NCBI GenBank assembly: GCA_029010495.1
Contig: JAQXKO010000014.1
Location: 1-64,000 of the forward strand
DNA from: Clostridiales bacterium
Lineage (GTDB): Bacteria; Bacillota; Clostridia; Lachnospirales; Lachnospiraceae
Direction: 5' to 3'
Length of the DNA stretch: 64,000 nt
Shown here: in pieces, positions 9,850-19,609 of the stretch
Layout: each line of letters starts with the position of its first letter
Position numbering within the stretch: the stretch's first letter is position 1
Position numbers and translations under genes: made by a program
Notes under the pieces: model-generated
The model's database searches: none
The model's input: only the letters and a program-made list of their open reading frames with translations
Told to the model about the DNA's origin: nothing

Positions 9850-10398
9850 CTACTTATCCTGTACCACCTTTGCCTTTATGGATAAATCTATTTTATCTGC
9901 AATAATTGAAAGCTTGGAATTTGGTATTTCTTCTCCTACCATAATTCCTTCAACAATAACGGATTCAAGAACGGTATTCGGTTCAAGAGATTTCTTAAAC
10001 ACCTGCGTACCCGGATTGGCTGCGTCTTCTCCGTCATACTCCCATCCGTCAGATATGGTAAAATATAAATCGTTATTATCGTTTTCATCATTATAATAAT
10101 CAAAAGAAAACTGTCTTATTGAATTATTATATTGCCAGTTTTCACATATAAATGATACATATACCGTTGTCCTGGTTTCACTTCCGTCAAATTTAACGGT
10201 AACCTTTTTATTTATTTCCCCGGGTTCAATGATATATTGACCATTATCGGTTCTGCCCTCCTCAACAATAGAAACATTACCGAATTTTACTACTCTGGCA
10301 CGGCCGTCTGAATACTCGGAGCTGATATACCTTGCATATACAATCGAAAGTGTTAAAATCGAACACAATGTCAGTACTATAAGAATCTTCTTTTTCAT
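9850..10398 (-). CDS. TasA/camelysin-like protein with SipW-dependent-type signal peptide
   Basis: MKKKILIVLTLCSILTLSIVYARYISSEYSDGRARVVKFG signal/processing region; IIEPGEINKKVTVKFDG. Confidence 0.8.
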   Translation of the reverse strand: MKKKILIVLTLCSILTLSIVYARYISSEYSDGRARVVKFGNVSIVEEGRTDNGQYIIEPGEINKKVTVKFDGSETRTTVYVSFICENWQYNNSIRQFSFDYYNDENDNNDLYFTISDGWEYDGEDAANPGTQVFKKSLEPNTVLESVIVEGIMVGEEIPNSKLSIIADKIDLSIKAKVVQDK

Positions 10399-10424
10399 CG
10401 GTTTCTGCCTCTCATAAAAAATGG

Positions 10425-11072
10425 TTAACTGGCTCTTTTTTCCCTGCGTCTGTCCTCCCACGCAATAACGCACAGGATTATTACACAACATACAATGACT
10501 GCAATAACAAGTGCAGTCAAAGACGAAACATTGTTGTCTCCTGTCTGTACCGATAATTCTTTGCCGTCATCAAAAATACTTATATCCACAAATATTTCTG
10601 TCTTATCAGGATTGATTTTATTGCCCAGCGCGGTATCTCTTTCATCATCTTCTTCAAAAATCCACTTCCAGTCAATATTCAGATTCAGCAATTCCTCTGC
10701 CGAAAGCTTTCCTGTTTTAACAATCTCATCTTCTGTTCCGTTTATAATTAATGGCGTATCATCTTTTTTATAGATAACAGCCTTATATTCAACCTCATGT
10801 CTGCTTTCATTTTTAAGCCTGACTACACAGCTTCCCTCTGTGCCCGGTGCAACCACCTTTTCATCACTCTTAACGCCGTGATAACTGTCAGAAAATATTG
10901 ACAGCCTTGCAACACTGTCTACAACCTCAGTATTATTATCCCAGATTAATTTTTGATTTTTATATGTTAATATATGCTCTGCCTTATCTGCCGCAAGTGT
11001 ACGGTTTGTTACCATGCCGAATACAAGCAGCTGCAATGCCGCAATTAATACAATTGTAACTGTTTTTTTCAT
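10425..11072 (-). CDS. TasA-like protein with C-terminal sortase-type anchor (SVQTGD-TM-RRREKR)
   Basis: VVAPGTEGSCVVRLKNESRHEVEYKA matches the TasA-like core. C-terminus LSVQTGDNNVSSLTALVIAVIVCCVIILCVIAWEDRRREKRAS. Confidence 0.8.
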   Translation of the reverse strand: MKKTVTIVLIAALQLLVFGMVTNRTLAADKAEHILTYKNQKLIWDNNTEVVDSVARLSIFSDSYHGVKSDEKVVAPGTEGSCVVRLKNESRHEVEYKAVIYKKDDTPLIINGTEDEIVKTGKLSAEELLNLNIDWKWIFEEDDERDTALGNKINPDKTEIFVDISIFDDGKELSVQTGDNNVSSLTALVIAVIVCCVIILCVIAWEDRRREKRAS

Positions 11073-11089
11073 AAAAACTCCAAAAAAGC

Positions 11090-11114
11090 CCCTCTCTGTG
11101 CCACGCAGAGAGGG
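11090..11114 (-). terminator. Intra-operon GC-rich hairpin plus T run (attenuator-like)
   Basis: ccctctctg-tgccacg-cagagaggg, followed on the minus strand by GCTTTTTT immediately before the GGAG of the next gene. Confidence 0.75.
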
Positions 11115-11123
11115 TTTTTGTTA

Positions 11124-11816
11124 TTAATCTATCTGAACAACCTCTGCTTTTATCGTAATGCTGATTGTTGCAGCATTACCTTTTGCAGCCTGGTCTCCAA
11201 GATAAGTATCCTTTATATTGTTCTCTGCCCTTTCTAAAGCATTAGAGCCGGTTTCATATTCCCATTTCCATGAAATATCACCGGCAGAAGCGGTTGAAAG
11301 GTCAATGCCTGCAGGATATGTGGCTTCTAAACTTCTAATCTTAGTAGCAATTGCTGCCGCAAATGCGTCTGTTGATGCATAATCAAGACCTTTAATTGCT
11401 ACTTCGTTAACTGTAAATACGAGCGGACAGTAGTAATTGCCGTTCGCATCCACCCATTTATCATTAAATGTAATTGAAGCATCATATGTAACCTTTACAT
11501 CTACCTCAGGAGTTCCTGATATAGCTATGTTGGCAACAGTATCACCTGTTCCCGGTGCAATAACCTTGTCATTATCAGATGAATTTACACTGTCTGTTGA
11601 TGCATTATATACTGCAGATACTGTTCCGTCAGCACTTTTATAGCTTTTGCCAAAAGAAGTGCTTTCTGCTGTTATGCCTACACCAAACTTTGCTACTCTG
11701 GCATTGTCAGCTCCTGTAGCTCCTGTAGCATACTTTGCAAATGTACCTCCGACGATACCGGTGGTTAACATTGTAACCACTGCAAGAACTGATGCTGCTT
11801 TCATCATCTTGTTCAT
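11124..11816 (-). CDS. TasA-like major fibre subunit candidate
   Basis: SipW-dependent signal region GGTFAKYATGATGADNARVAKFG; KVIAPGTGDTVANIAISG core; first structural gene after sipW. Confidence 0.85.
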   Translation of the reverse strand: MNKMMKAASVLAVVTMLTTGIVGGTFAKYATGATGADNARVAKFGVGITAESTSFGKSYKSADGTVSAVYNASTDSVNSSDNDKVIAPGTGDTVANIAISGTPEVDVKVTYDASITFNDKWVDANGNYYCPLVFTVNEVAIKGLDYASTDAFAAAIATKIRSLEATYPAGIDLSTASAGDISWKWEYETGSNALERAENNIKDTYLGDQAAKGNAATISITIKAEVVQID

Positions 11817-11866
11817 AATAATAATCTCCTTTTTAATTATTTTATACTAAAAGGGGTGGCAATCCC

Positions 11867-12433
11867 TTAATCAGCCTTTTCCAATTCTTTTATCTTTTCC
11901 TGAAGAGCTTTCTTTTCTCTGTCTTTTCTGATAATCTCGGCAACCGAAAGAATCAATATCGGCAGAACAATACATATTATTATGCCCTTTGTGCTCTGAA
12001 TAAATATAATAACCTTTCCGAGACCTCTGATGCGGAATTTATAAACTCCGAGTATACGCTCGGGTTTAATCGGCTTATCCTCAATATTGTTGGCATCACC
12101 CTTTGTAACCCATTCGAATCCATCCTTTCCAGCCTGTCCGCGTATAATTCTGTGGGTAACGGTTGAGGTGCTTTCCTCTTCACTGTATGTAACTATGTCG
12201 CCTTTATTATATTCCGATACACTTTTACATATAATCAGGTCTCCTGACTTTATCTCAGGGTACATGGAGTCAGTCAGAACAATCATCGGAAATACTCCTC
12301 CGATTTTGGGTATTTCCTCCTTCCCTGATACACTTTTATATATCAGAATACAGTTGACAACTAAAATAGGAATCAGGAAAATACACAGCACAGTACCGAT
12401 TATTGTTGCAATTATTCCTTTTTTGTTTTTCAT
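11867..12433 (-). CDS. sipW: SipW-like ER-type signal peptidase I
   Basis: Catalytic Ser in VLTDSMYPEIKSGD and His in TVTHRIIR (ER-type Ser/His); two TM helices. Confidence 0.9.
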   Translation of the reverse strand: MKNKKGIIATIIGTVLCIFLIPILVVNCILIYKSVSGKEEIPKIGGVFPMIVLTDSMYPEIKSGDLIICKSVSEYNKGDIVTYSEEESTSTVTHRIIRGQAGKDGFEWVTKGDANNIEDKPIKPERILGVYKFRIRGLGKVIIFIQSTKGIIICIVLPILILSVAEIIRKDREKKALQEKIKELEKAD

Positions 12434-12642
12434 ATATTACCTTTTCAATCTCGTATTACTCATTACTTTTATGAATTGCTATACATATCGAATAATGTAA
12501 AATGCAAACTAATTATAAAATTATGATGTTATATTATATCATATAATTTTATGATAATAAATATATTTTTTTTAAAAATAACGATTTTATTATACTTTTT
12601 TAGCAAAAAATATTGTTTCTGTAAAATTATTTGTCAAAAACA

Positions 12643-12668
12643 AAATGGGCCAATTTACTGACCCATTT
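12643..12668 (-). terminator. Terminator downstream of hom
   Basis: aaatggg ... cccattt, followed on the minus strand by a T-rich tract. Confidence 0.65.
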
Positions 12669-12703
12669 CAGAACACACAATCAATTATTCAATTTTCAGA
12701 TAA

Positions 12704-13903
12704 TTATGCTTCACATCTTATCATGGAAAGAACACTGATATTCTTTATTGCAGAATTAAATTCACATTCCTTCATTGACTTAGTCAAAATTCCGGCTTCA
12801 CCCTCTGCCACGTCATCAATCAGCACATCAACAGGAAGTGAATTCTGTACAGCTATAAGGTCGTCTGTCTTTACTCTCACAAAGAAAGCATGTGAAAGCT
12901 CTTCGATATTGCCTAGTTCAATTTTTTCTCTGTCCCAGATGATAGGAATATTTGTTCCCGGATGCTTGGCAACGTCAATTACGTCAGATACTACCGCACT
13001 GGCTGTAGGGAGCTTTCCTGCTCCTTTACCGTAGCACATTACCTCATCAAGCATGTTTCCTTTAATCATAATGGCGTTGAATACACCATTAACCATATAT
13101 AAAGGATTATCCTTCTTAACCATTTTAGGAGCTACCATTGCATATACTTTACCGTTTTCGCTCTTTGACGAACCCAGAAGCTTAATACCCCTCTTAAGTC
13201 TTGAAGCATAAGCCACATCAACATCAGAAATCTTTGTGATGCCCTCTGTATAAATATCCTCCGAATCAACCTGCTTTCCGTAAGCAAGTGAAGTAAGAAT
13301 CGCAATCTTTCGGCATGCATCATGACCTTCAATATCTGCAGCCGGATTTCTTTCGGCATAACCGTTTGCCTGAGCCTCTTTAAGAACCTCGTCAAATGCA
13401 AGACCTTCCTCACGCATACGTGTCATCATATAATTTGTTGTACCGTTAAGGATACCGTTTATCTCCTCGATGTCATCTGCGGTGATGGAACGGATAAACT
13501 GTCTGATAATAGGAATTCCGCCGCCCACACTGGCTTCAAACAGATAATTACAGTTCTTCTCCCTTGCAATTTCAATAAGCTCTGCGCCATGCTTTGCCAC
13601 AAGCTCTTTGTTTGAGGTACACACGCTTTTTCCCTTTAACAGAGCCTGTTTTGTAAATTCGTATGCCGGCTTAAGACCTCCCATAACCTCCACAACAATA
13701 TCAACGTCATCGTCATTTAAAATAATATTATAATCATGAACAAGAACCTTTTCCACAGGCTGTCCCGGGAATTCCCTAAGGTCAAGTACATATTTTATGT
13801 TAAGCTCTGTACCGGTTCTCTTTGTAATGATTTCTCTGTTGAGAGTAAGTACATCATATACGCCGGAACCTACTGTACCAAAACCTAAAATTGCTACGTT
13901 CAT
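12704..13903 (-). CDS. hom: Homoserine dehydrogenase
   Basis: GFGTVGSGVYD Rossmann motif, GILNGTTNYMMTRM, PAADIEGHDACRKIAIL. Confidence 0.95.
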   Translation of the reverse strand: MNVAILGFGTVGSGVYDVLTLNREIITKRTGTELNIKYVLDLREFPGQPVEKVLVHDYNIILNDDDVDIVVEVMGGLKPAYEFTKQALLKGKSVCTSNKELVAKHGAELIEIAREKNCNYLFEASVGGGIPIIRQFIRSITADDIEEINGILNGTTNYMMTRMREEGLAFDEVLKEAQANGYAERNPAADIEGHDACRKIAILTSLAYGKQVDSEDIYTEGITKISDVDVAYASRLKRGIKLLGSSKSENGKVYAMVAPKMVKKDNPLYMVNGVFNAIMIKGNMLDEVMCYGKGAGKLPTASAVVSDVIDVAKHPGTNIPIIWDREKIELGNIEELSHAFFVRVKTDDLIAVQNSLPVDVLIDDVAEGEAGILTKSMKECEFNSAIKNISVLSMIRCEA

Positions 13904-14005
13904 ATAATCCTCCGTTTCTAAACATATCCTCCGTATGTTTATATTATACCTGTCCCATACACGGTATATTGTCTCAAATTTTTGTGAATTTCGATTATTA
14001 TAACA

Positions 14006-15169
14006 CTATTTATTAAAAACTTCAATAGCTGCTTGAAGCTGTTCATCAATTTCCGTATCAGGATCATCTGTTACTTCAATGTCCGGAGTAATTCCCTTTT
14101 CATGAATATTAACTCCCTTAGGTGAATAGTAATATGCTGTTGTAAGCTTAATCGCAGAACCGTCATAAAGATCATACTGAGTCTGCATTATACCCTTACC
14201 AAAGCTCTGTTCTCCTACTACGGTGCATTTTTCATAATCAATAAGACATGTGGTAAATAGCTCCGACGCGCTCGCGCTTTCGCCGTTTAATAAAACAACA
14301 ATCGGAACATTCAGTGTATCATCATCACGTGAAAACATCTCAGTCTTCTTTCCGTCCTTATCCTGATGGTACACAAGAAGCTTATCCTTTGGAAGGATTC
14401 TGTCAAGCATTGCGGTAGCTGTACCTACATAGCCTCCCGGATTACTCCTTAAGTCAATGATTACACCCTTCATGCCTTCATTTTCAAGTGCCGTTATTGC
14501 TCTGTCAAATTGTGTGTTTGTAATCCCTTCAAACTTTGTAACGGTCACATAACCTATATTGCCTTCAAGCATCTCATATTCGACAGTTTCAGATTCAACC
14601 TCATCACGGATAATATTAAATTCAATAATTTCCTCTCCGCGTTTGATTTTAATCTTTACGCTTGTACCCTTTTCGCCGCGAATATAGGTTACGGCTTCAT
14701 CAAGCTCCATGCCCTGCAGACTGATGCCGTCTGCCTCTAAAATTATATCACCCTTTAAAACGCCCGCATTATATGCCGGTCCGTTTGTAATAGGCTTTGA
14801 AACATATGGATATCCTTCGTCATTCATTCCGACATAGGCTCCTATACCGCAGTATGTTCCCTTCATGGAATCCTTAACGGTTTCAAATTCTTCCTTTGAA
14901 TAATATGCAGCATATCTGTCCCCAAGGCCGGCCACAAGTCCCTTGTATGAATCCTCGAGAAGCTTTTCAGGGTCCGCATCACCCATATAGTACTTATCAA
15001 TATATCCAAGGAGAACCTGCATCTTGTCGATATATTTCTGTTCAAGTGTTTTTTCCGGTTCAGGAGCAGGATGTAAATCGTCCTGAATTGTAAACCATAA
15101 AAAGAAGGAGGTGCATACAAACATTATGCAAAAACCAACTACTAAACCTTTATAAAAATCCTTACTCAC
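14006..15169 (-). CDS. S41 family C-terminal processing peptidase
   Basis: N-terminal TM, PDZ domain, catalytic Ser (GESASASELF) and Lys (GEQSFGKGIMQT). Confidence 0.94.
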   Translation of the reverse strand: MSKDFYKGLVVGFCIMFVCTSFFLWFTIQDDLHPAPEPEKTLEQKYIDKMQVLLGYIDKYYMGDADPEKLLEDSYKGLVAGLGDRYAAYYSKEEFETVKDSMKGTYCGIGAYVGMNDEGYPYVSKPITNGPAYNAGVLKGDIILEADGISLQGMELDEAVTYIRGEKGTSVKIKIKRGEEIIEFNIIRDEVESETVEYEMLEGNIGYVTVTKFEGITNTQFDRAITALENEGMKGVIIDLRSNPGGYVGTATAMLDRILPKDKLLVYHQDKDGKKTEMFSRDDDTLNVPIVVLLNGESASASELFTTCLIDYEKCTVVGEQSFGKGIMQTQYDLYDGSAIKLTTAYYYSPKGVNIHEKGITPDIEVTDDPDTEIDEQLQAAIEVFNK

Positions 15170-15288
15170 TTGTTCCTCTCATTCCTAAGATATCAAAATA
15201 TAATATCTTACATTTACTGCATTACATTATTTTCCCTATAAATAAATATATAATGCACCCTTCGATGCATTATATATTAAATCACACA

Positions 15289-16608
15289 TTAATATTTTAC
15301 ATAGTTTAACGGATTAACATACTTACCGCCAATCTGTAAGCCGAAGTGAAGATGAGGGCCCGTTGAATAGCCTGTAGAACCCACCAATGCTATTACCTGT
15401 CCCTGCTTTACATACTGTCCTGACTTAACAAGAAGCTTTGATGCATGCATATAAACAGTTGAGACACCGTTTCCGTGGTCAATCATTACATAATTACCCA
15501 TTGATAAATTTCTTGACGCTGCCACTACCGTTCCTGCAAGTGCTGCTACCATCTTCGTTCCTGTAGGAGCTCCGATATCAATACCCTTATGGTATGTACT
15601 TGCTCCGGCTGTCGGCTGCTTTCTTGGTCCGAAATATGATGTGATTCTGCCGTGACCGGGAAGCGGCCAGATAATAGAGCCGATATCAGTCTTATCAGTA
15701 AGCGTTACACCGGCATTACCGGTTGACGGAACATTGTTGCCGGTCTGTCCGGACTGCTGCTGCTTTAACTCTTCCTGACGCAGTCTTTCTTCCTCCGCCT
15801 TCTGAAGCGCCAAAATCTGTGCTGCCGATTTATTTAGAACATTAATCTCATACATATAATCCATATAGAGTTCTTTGTCAATTCCCATCTGCTTTGCAGC
15901 CTTATCAAGAGCCTGATTTTTTTCTTCAGCAAGCTTTTCGGTATATTTCAAGTCAGCCTCTAAGTTTTCCTTCGCAGCCTCCTGAGTTTTCTTTTCAGAT
16001 TCAAGCTTTTCCTTTGTATCTGCTACTTCCTTTGCAGCCTTTTTAAAGTTTTCAAGTACTTCCTCATCATATTTTGCAATCTCGGAAACATACTCAACTC
16101 TGTTTAATATATCAGCAAGTCCGCCGCCGTTTAATAAAAGCTCAACATAATTGGTTTCACCGTTCTCCCACACATACTTGATGCGGGCCTTCATTTTTTC
16201 ATACTGCTCATCTCTTATTTTCTGAGCTTCTTCGAGTGCCTTTGTGGTTTCATCGATTTGATCATTAAGCTTCTCAAGATTATCAGAAACCTCGGCAATA
16301 TCATCTCCCAGCTCACTCATCTGTTTATCAAGAGCCTGCACCATATCAAGAATTTTATTATATTCTGCCTGATTCTGGTTTATCTTCTGCTGAAGCTCGT
16401 TAGCCTTCTGCTGATATTTTTTCTTTTCGGCATTATTCTTTTTTATTTCTTCATCATACTTATTTTTAGATGCCGCCTCTATCCTTGGAACAGAAGTCAT
16501 AGCCGCAAGTGATGTGACATTTTGGTATACGCCTGCCGACGAAAACCCTATTATGCCTGTCAGCAAAAGCGCCGTAGCACCGATAAGTTTATTTTTCATC
16601 TTTGTCAT
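15289..16608 (-). CDS. M23 murein hydrolase with N-terminal coiled coil (EnvC-like)
   Basis: Long coiled coil, then LytM domain (YHKGIDIGAPTGTKMVAA, GPHLHFGLQIGGKYVNP). Confidence 0.94.
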   Translation of the reverse strand: MTKMKNKLIGATALLLTGIIGFSSAGVYQNVTSLAAMTSVPRIEAASKNKYDEEIKKNNAEKKKYQQKANELQQKINQNQAEYNKILDMVQALDKQMSELGDDIAEVSDNLEKLNDQIDETTKALEEAQKIRDEQYEKMKARIKYVWENGETNYVELLLNGGGLADILNRVEYVSEIAKYDEEVLENFKKAAKEVADTKEKLESEKKTQEAAKENLEADLKYTEKLAEEKNQALDKAAKQMGIDKELYMDYMYEINVLNKSAAQILALQKAEEERLRQEELKQQQSGQTGNNVPSTGNAGVTLTDKTDIGSIIWPLPGHGRITSYFGPRKQPTAGASTYHKGIDIGAPTGTKMVAALAGTVVAASRNLSMGNYVMIDHGNGVSTVYMHASKLLVKSGQYVKQGQVIALVGSTGYSTGPHLHFGLQIGGKYVNPLNYVKY

Positions 16609-16625
16609 AAAATCACCTTTCGTTA

Positions 16626-17543
16626 TTATAAAGACTTAATTCTCTTAAGCTGCTTTGTAAGTGTATATGAACTTCCAAGCAGACCGATACCTACACCCAT
16701 ACAAAGTGATAAAGGAGTAACCACCGCAAAAACATCTTTGATATCAACAAAATTCATTCCGGAGAAAACTCCGATAAATTTAGAATAAATTGCAGCAATT
16801 ACCTTGTAGTATACTGCATATAGAATCGACAAAGGTATGCATGCTCCCAGAAGACCGATAAGCATACCCTCGACAAGGAACGGACCCCTGATAAATGTAT
16901 CGGTAGCACCGATAAGATGCATGATGGATATCTCTCTTCTTCGTACGGACACACCCATTGTAATAGTCGTGCTGATAAGGAAGGTCGCAATGGCAAGAAG
17001 CAGAATAACTATTGCCACTGTTGCAAAGCTGAGTCCTCTGTTTATTTTTGTAAGCGTATTGATTACATCTCTGGAATCATTGACTTTTCTTACGCCCGCA
17101 ATTTTCTTTATCTGCTCAACTGCATTAATCTGTTTATCAATATCTCTGAAGAAAACCGTATAAGACATAGAATCCTCAAGAGGATTGTCATCGGCAAAGG
17201 TTTCAGCCAGTTCTTCTGTCAGATATTCCTTTTTATAATACTCCCATGTATCTTCCGCCGACATAAACTGGCATGATGAAACCCCGTCTATGTCAGATAT
17301 TATTTCGCCAATCTCAGTAACGCGTTCATCGGCAATACCCGGATTGAAGAATACGGATACACCTACATTTGTTTCAGCCCTTTCAATTACATATGAAACA
17401 TTTACCAGAATAAAATATAATATGCCGAAAAGGAATATACAGGTAGCCATGGTCGCCATTGAAGCAATTGAGAAAAGCTTATTACGTTTAATGTTCTTAA
17501 TGCCCTGTGAAAAGCTGTAAACGAGTGCTCCAAATCTACTCAA
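16626..17543 (-). CDS. ftsX: Cell division protein FtsX, probable TTG start overlapping ftsE
   Basis: FtsX topology, VRRREISIMHLIGATDTFI. TTG overlaps the ftsE stop (TTGAGTAG). Confidence 0.92.
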   Translation of the reverse strand: MSRFGALVYSFSQGIKNIKRNKLFSIASMATMATCIFLFGILYFILVNVSYVIERAETNVGVSVFFNPGIADERVTEIGEIISDIDGVSSCQFMSAEDTWEYYKKEYLTEELAETFADDNPLEDSMSYTVFFRDIDKQINAVEQIKKIAGVRKVNDSRDVINTLTKINRGLSFATVAIVILLLAIATFLISTTITMGVSVRRREISIMHLIGATDTFIRGPFLVEGMLIGLLGACIPLSILYAVYYKVIAAIYSKFIGVFSGMNFVDIKDVFAVVTPLSLCMGVGIGLLGSSYTLTKQLKRIKSL

Positions 17544-18273
17544 CGTCGTAGCCCCCCTTCTTATCCTCCACAAGCTTGCCGTCCTGCACACAAATAACCC
17601 GTTTCTGCATAACGTCAACTATTTCCCTGTTATGGGTAACTACAACAACTGTGGTTCCTCTCTTATTTACCTCTTCAAGAAGATTCATAATTTCCCATGA
17701 ATTCTGAGGGTCAAGATTACCGGTAGGCTCATCGGCAAGTAATATCATCGGATTATTGACAAGAGCCCTGGCAAGTGCAACTCTCTGCTGCTCGCCGCCG
17801 GACATTTCGTTTGGTTTTGCCTTAAACTTATGAGAAAGACCTACAAGGGTAAGCATCTTACTTACCTCCTTCGGTATTCTGTGCTTTGGTGCGCCTACAA
17901 CCTCCTGTGCAAATGCAACATTTTCGTAGACATTTCTGTCAGGGAGAAGGCGGAAATCCTGGAACACAATTCCGATGCTTCTTCTGTATTTACATATCTG
18001 TCGCGCTTTAAGCTTTGACAAATCCTTACCGGCCACATAAATCTTGCCGGCAGTCGGACTTACTTCATCCATGATAAGTCTTATCATCGTTGATTTACCT
18101 GAGCCGGACGGACCTACGATAAATACAAATTCGCCTTTTTTTATATTAAAACTAATATCACTTAATGCACAATTATCAGTGTCTGCATCATAGGATTTTG
18201 ATACATGATCAAGTACGATAACAGGAGCCTCCTGCATCAACTCATTATCAAGTGTACTTTTAACTTCTGACAC
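17536..18273 (-). CDS. ftsE: Cell division ATP-binding protein FtsE
   Basis: Walker A GPSGSGKST, signature MSGGEQQRVALARA, ADEPTGNLDP. Confidence 0.95.
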   Translation of the reverse strand: MSEVKSTLDNELMQEAPVIVLDHVSKSYDADTDNCALSDISFNIKKGEFVFIVGPSGSGKSTMIRLIMDEVSPTAGKIYVAGKDLSKLKARQICKYRRSIGIVFQDFRLLPDRNVYENVAFAQEVVGAPKHRIPKEVSKMLTLVGLSHKFKAKPNEMSGGEQQRVALARALVNNPMILLADEPTGNLDPQNSWEIMNLLEEVNKRGTTVVVVTHNREIVDVMQKRVICVQDGKLVEDKKGGYDVE

Positions 18274-18287
18274 AACAAATCCTCCAA

Positions 18288-19376
18288 TTAAATTTCATTT
18301 CTCTCCATATATTTCATATACTTAACAACCATAAGCGCAATCTTAAATGTGATTGCATCTTCAAATACGCGAAGATCAAGATTAGTTGTTTTCTGAATCT
18401 TATCAAGTCTGTAAACAAGAGTGTTTCTGTGGATATAAAGCTGACGTGAAGTCTCAGACACATTTAAACTGTTTTCAAAGAATTTATTAATGGTAACAAG
18501 AGTTTCATCATCAAAATCCTCAAGTGATTTACCGTCAAATATTTCTTTAATAAACATCTTACATAATGACATAGGAAGCTGATATATCAGACGTCCGATG
18601 CCAAGATTTCCGTATGCAATGACCTTTCTGTCCTCATAGAAAATTTTACCTACGTCAAGAGCCATCTTTGCTTCCTTGTAGGAGCGTGAGATATCCTTGA
18701 TTTCATTTACGATAGTACCGTAAGCTACTCTGACCTTTGACATAGCCTCTGTATTAAGCATGTCCAGAAGCATATTGGCAGTCTTTGAAAGGTCCTGATA
18801 TGTCTCTGTCTTCTTTACTTCCTTTACAAGTATAATATTTTTCTCATCAACGGCAGTAATAAAATATTTAGTCTTGCCGGCAAATAATGAGCGGACTGTT
18901 TCAAGAGCGTTTGTATCTTTCTCAGTCTTTGTTTCTATAAGATATACTACCCTTCTTGCCTCAGTATCAATATGAAGTTTTTTTGCTCTGTTGTAAATAT
19001 CAACAAGCAAAAGGTTGTCAAGCAGAAGACTCTTAATAAAGTTATCCTTATCAAATCTCTCCTTATATGCAACAAGAAGGCTCTGAATCTGGAATGAAGC
19101 CATCTTGCCAACCATATATACATCATCGCTGTCCCCTTTTGCAAGAAGTATATACTCTAACTGATGCTCATCATAAACCTTAAAAAACTGGAATCCCTGA
19201 ATAACCTGACTGTCTGCAGGAGATTCCGCAAAAGCAAATACGGCGCTTTCATAATTTTCCGGATTTGAAATGGTTGATGCCAGAGACTTACCGTCTGTAT
19301 CCATGATACATAAATCAACTCTTGTAATTGATTTCATACCATCAAGCGTATTCTGTAAAATCTGATTTGATATCAT
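18288..19376 (-). CDS. PucR/CdaR-family transcriptional regulator
   Basis: C-terminal HTH NVSETSRQLYIHRNTLVYRLDKIQKTTNLDLR; N-terminal sugar-diacid-recognition-like region. Confidence 0.85.
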   Translation of the reverse strand: MISNQILQNTLDGMKSITRVDLCIMDTDGKSLASTISNPENYESAVFAFAESPADSQVIQGFQFFKVYDEHQLEYILLAKGDSDDVYMVGKMASFQIQSLLVAYKERFDKDNFIKSLLLDNLLLVDIYNRAKKLHIDTEARRVVYLIETKTEKDTNALETVRSLFAGKTKYFITAVDEKNIILVKEVKKTETYQDLSKTANMLLDMLNTEAMSKVRVAYGTIVNEIKDISRSYKEAKMALDVGKIFYEDRKVIAYGNLGIGRLIYQLPMSLCKMFIKEIFDGKSLEDFDDETLVTINKFFENSLNVSETSRQLYIHRNTLVYRLDKIQKTTNLDLRVFEDAITFKIALMVVKYMKYMERNEI

Positions 19377-19558
19377 ATGTTCCTCCAAATATATACATTA
19401 TATAGTTAAGCACAATAATTCATTTGGATTCATTGTAACACATTTGTAACAAATAAACAAGAAAAAATAGGCAATACACAAAACTTTAATATTTAACAGT
19501 CCGAATTCGGAAGACAAAATATTCAAAAATGCATTTTTTTATAATTAATCATAAAAAA

Positions 19559-19583
19559 ACACCGGCATTTTTCATGCCGGTGT
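19559..19583 (-). terminator. Terminator downstream of the MalK/MsmK-type gene
   Basis: acaccggcat-tttc-atgccggtgt followed on the minus strand by a T run. Confidence 0.85.
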
Positions 19584-19609
19584 CTGTAATATGTAGATTA
19601 ATACTCAAA

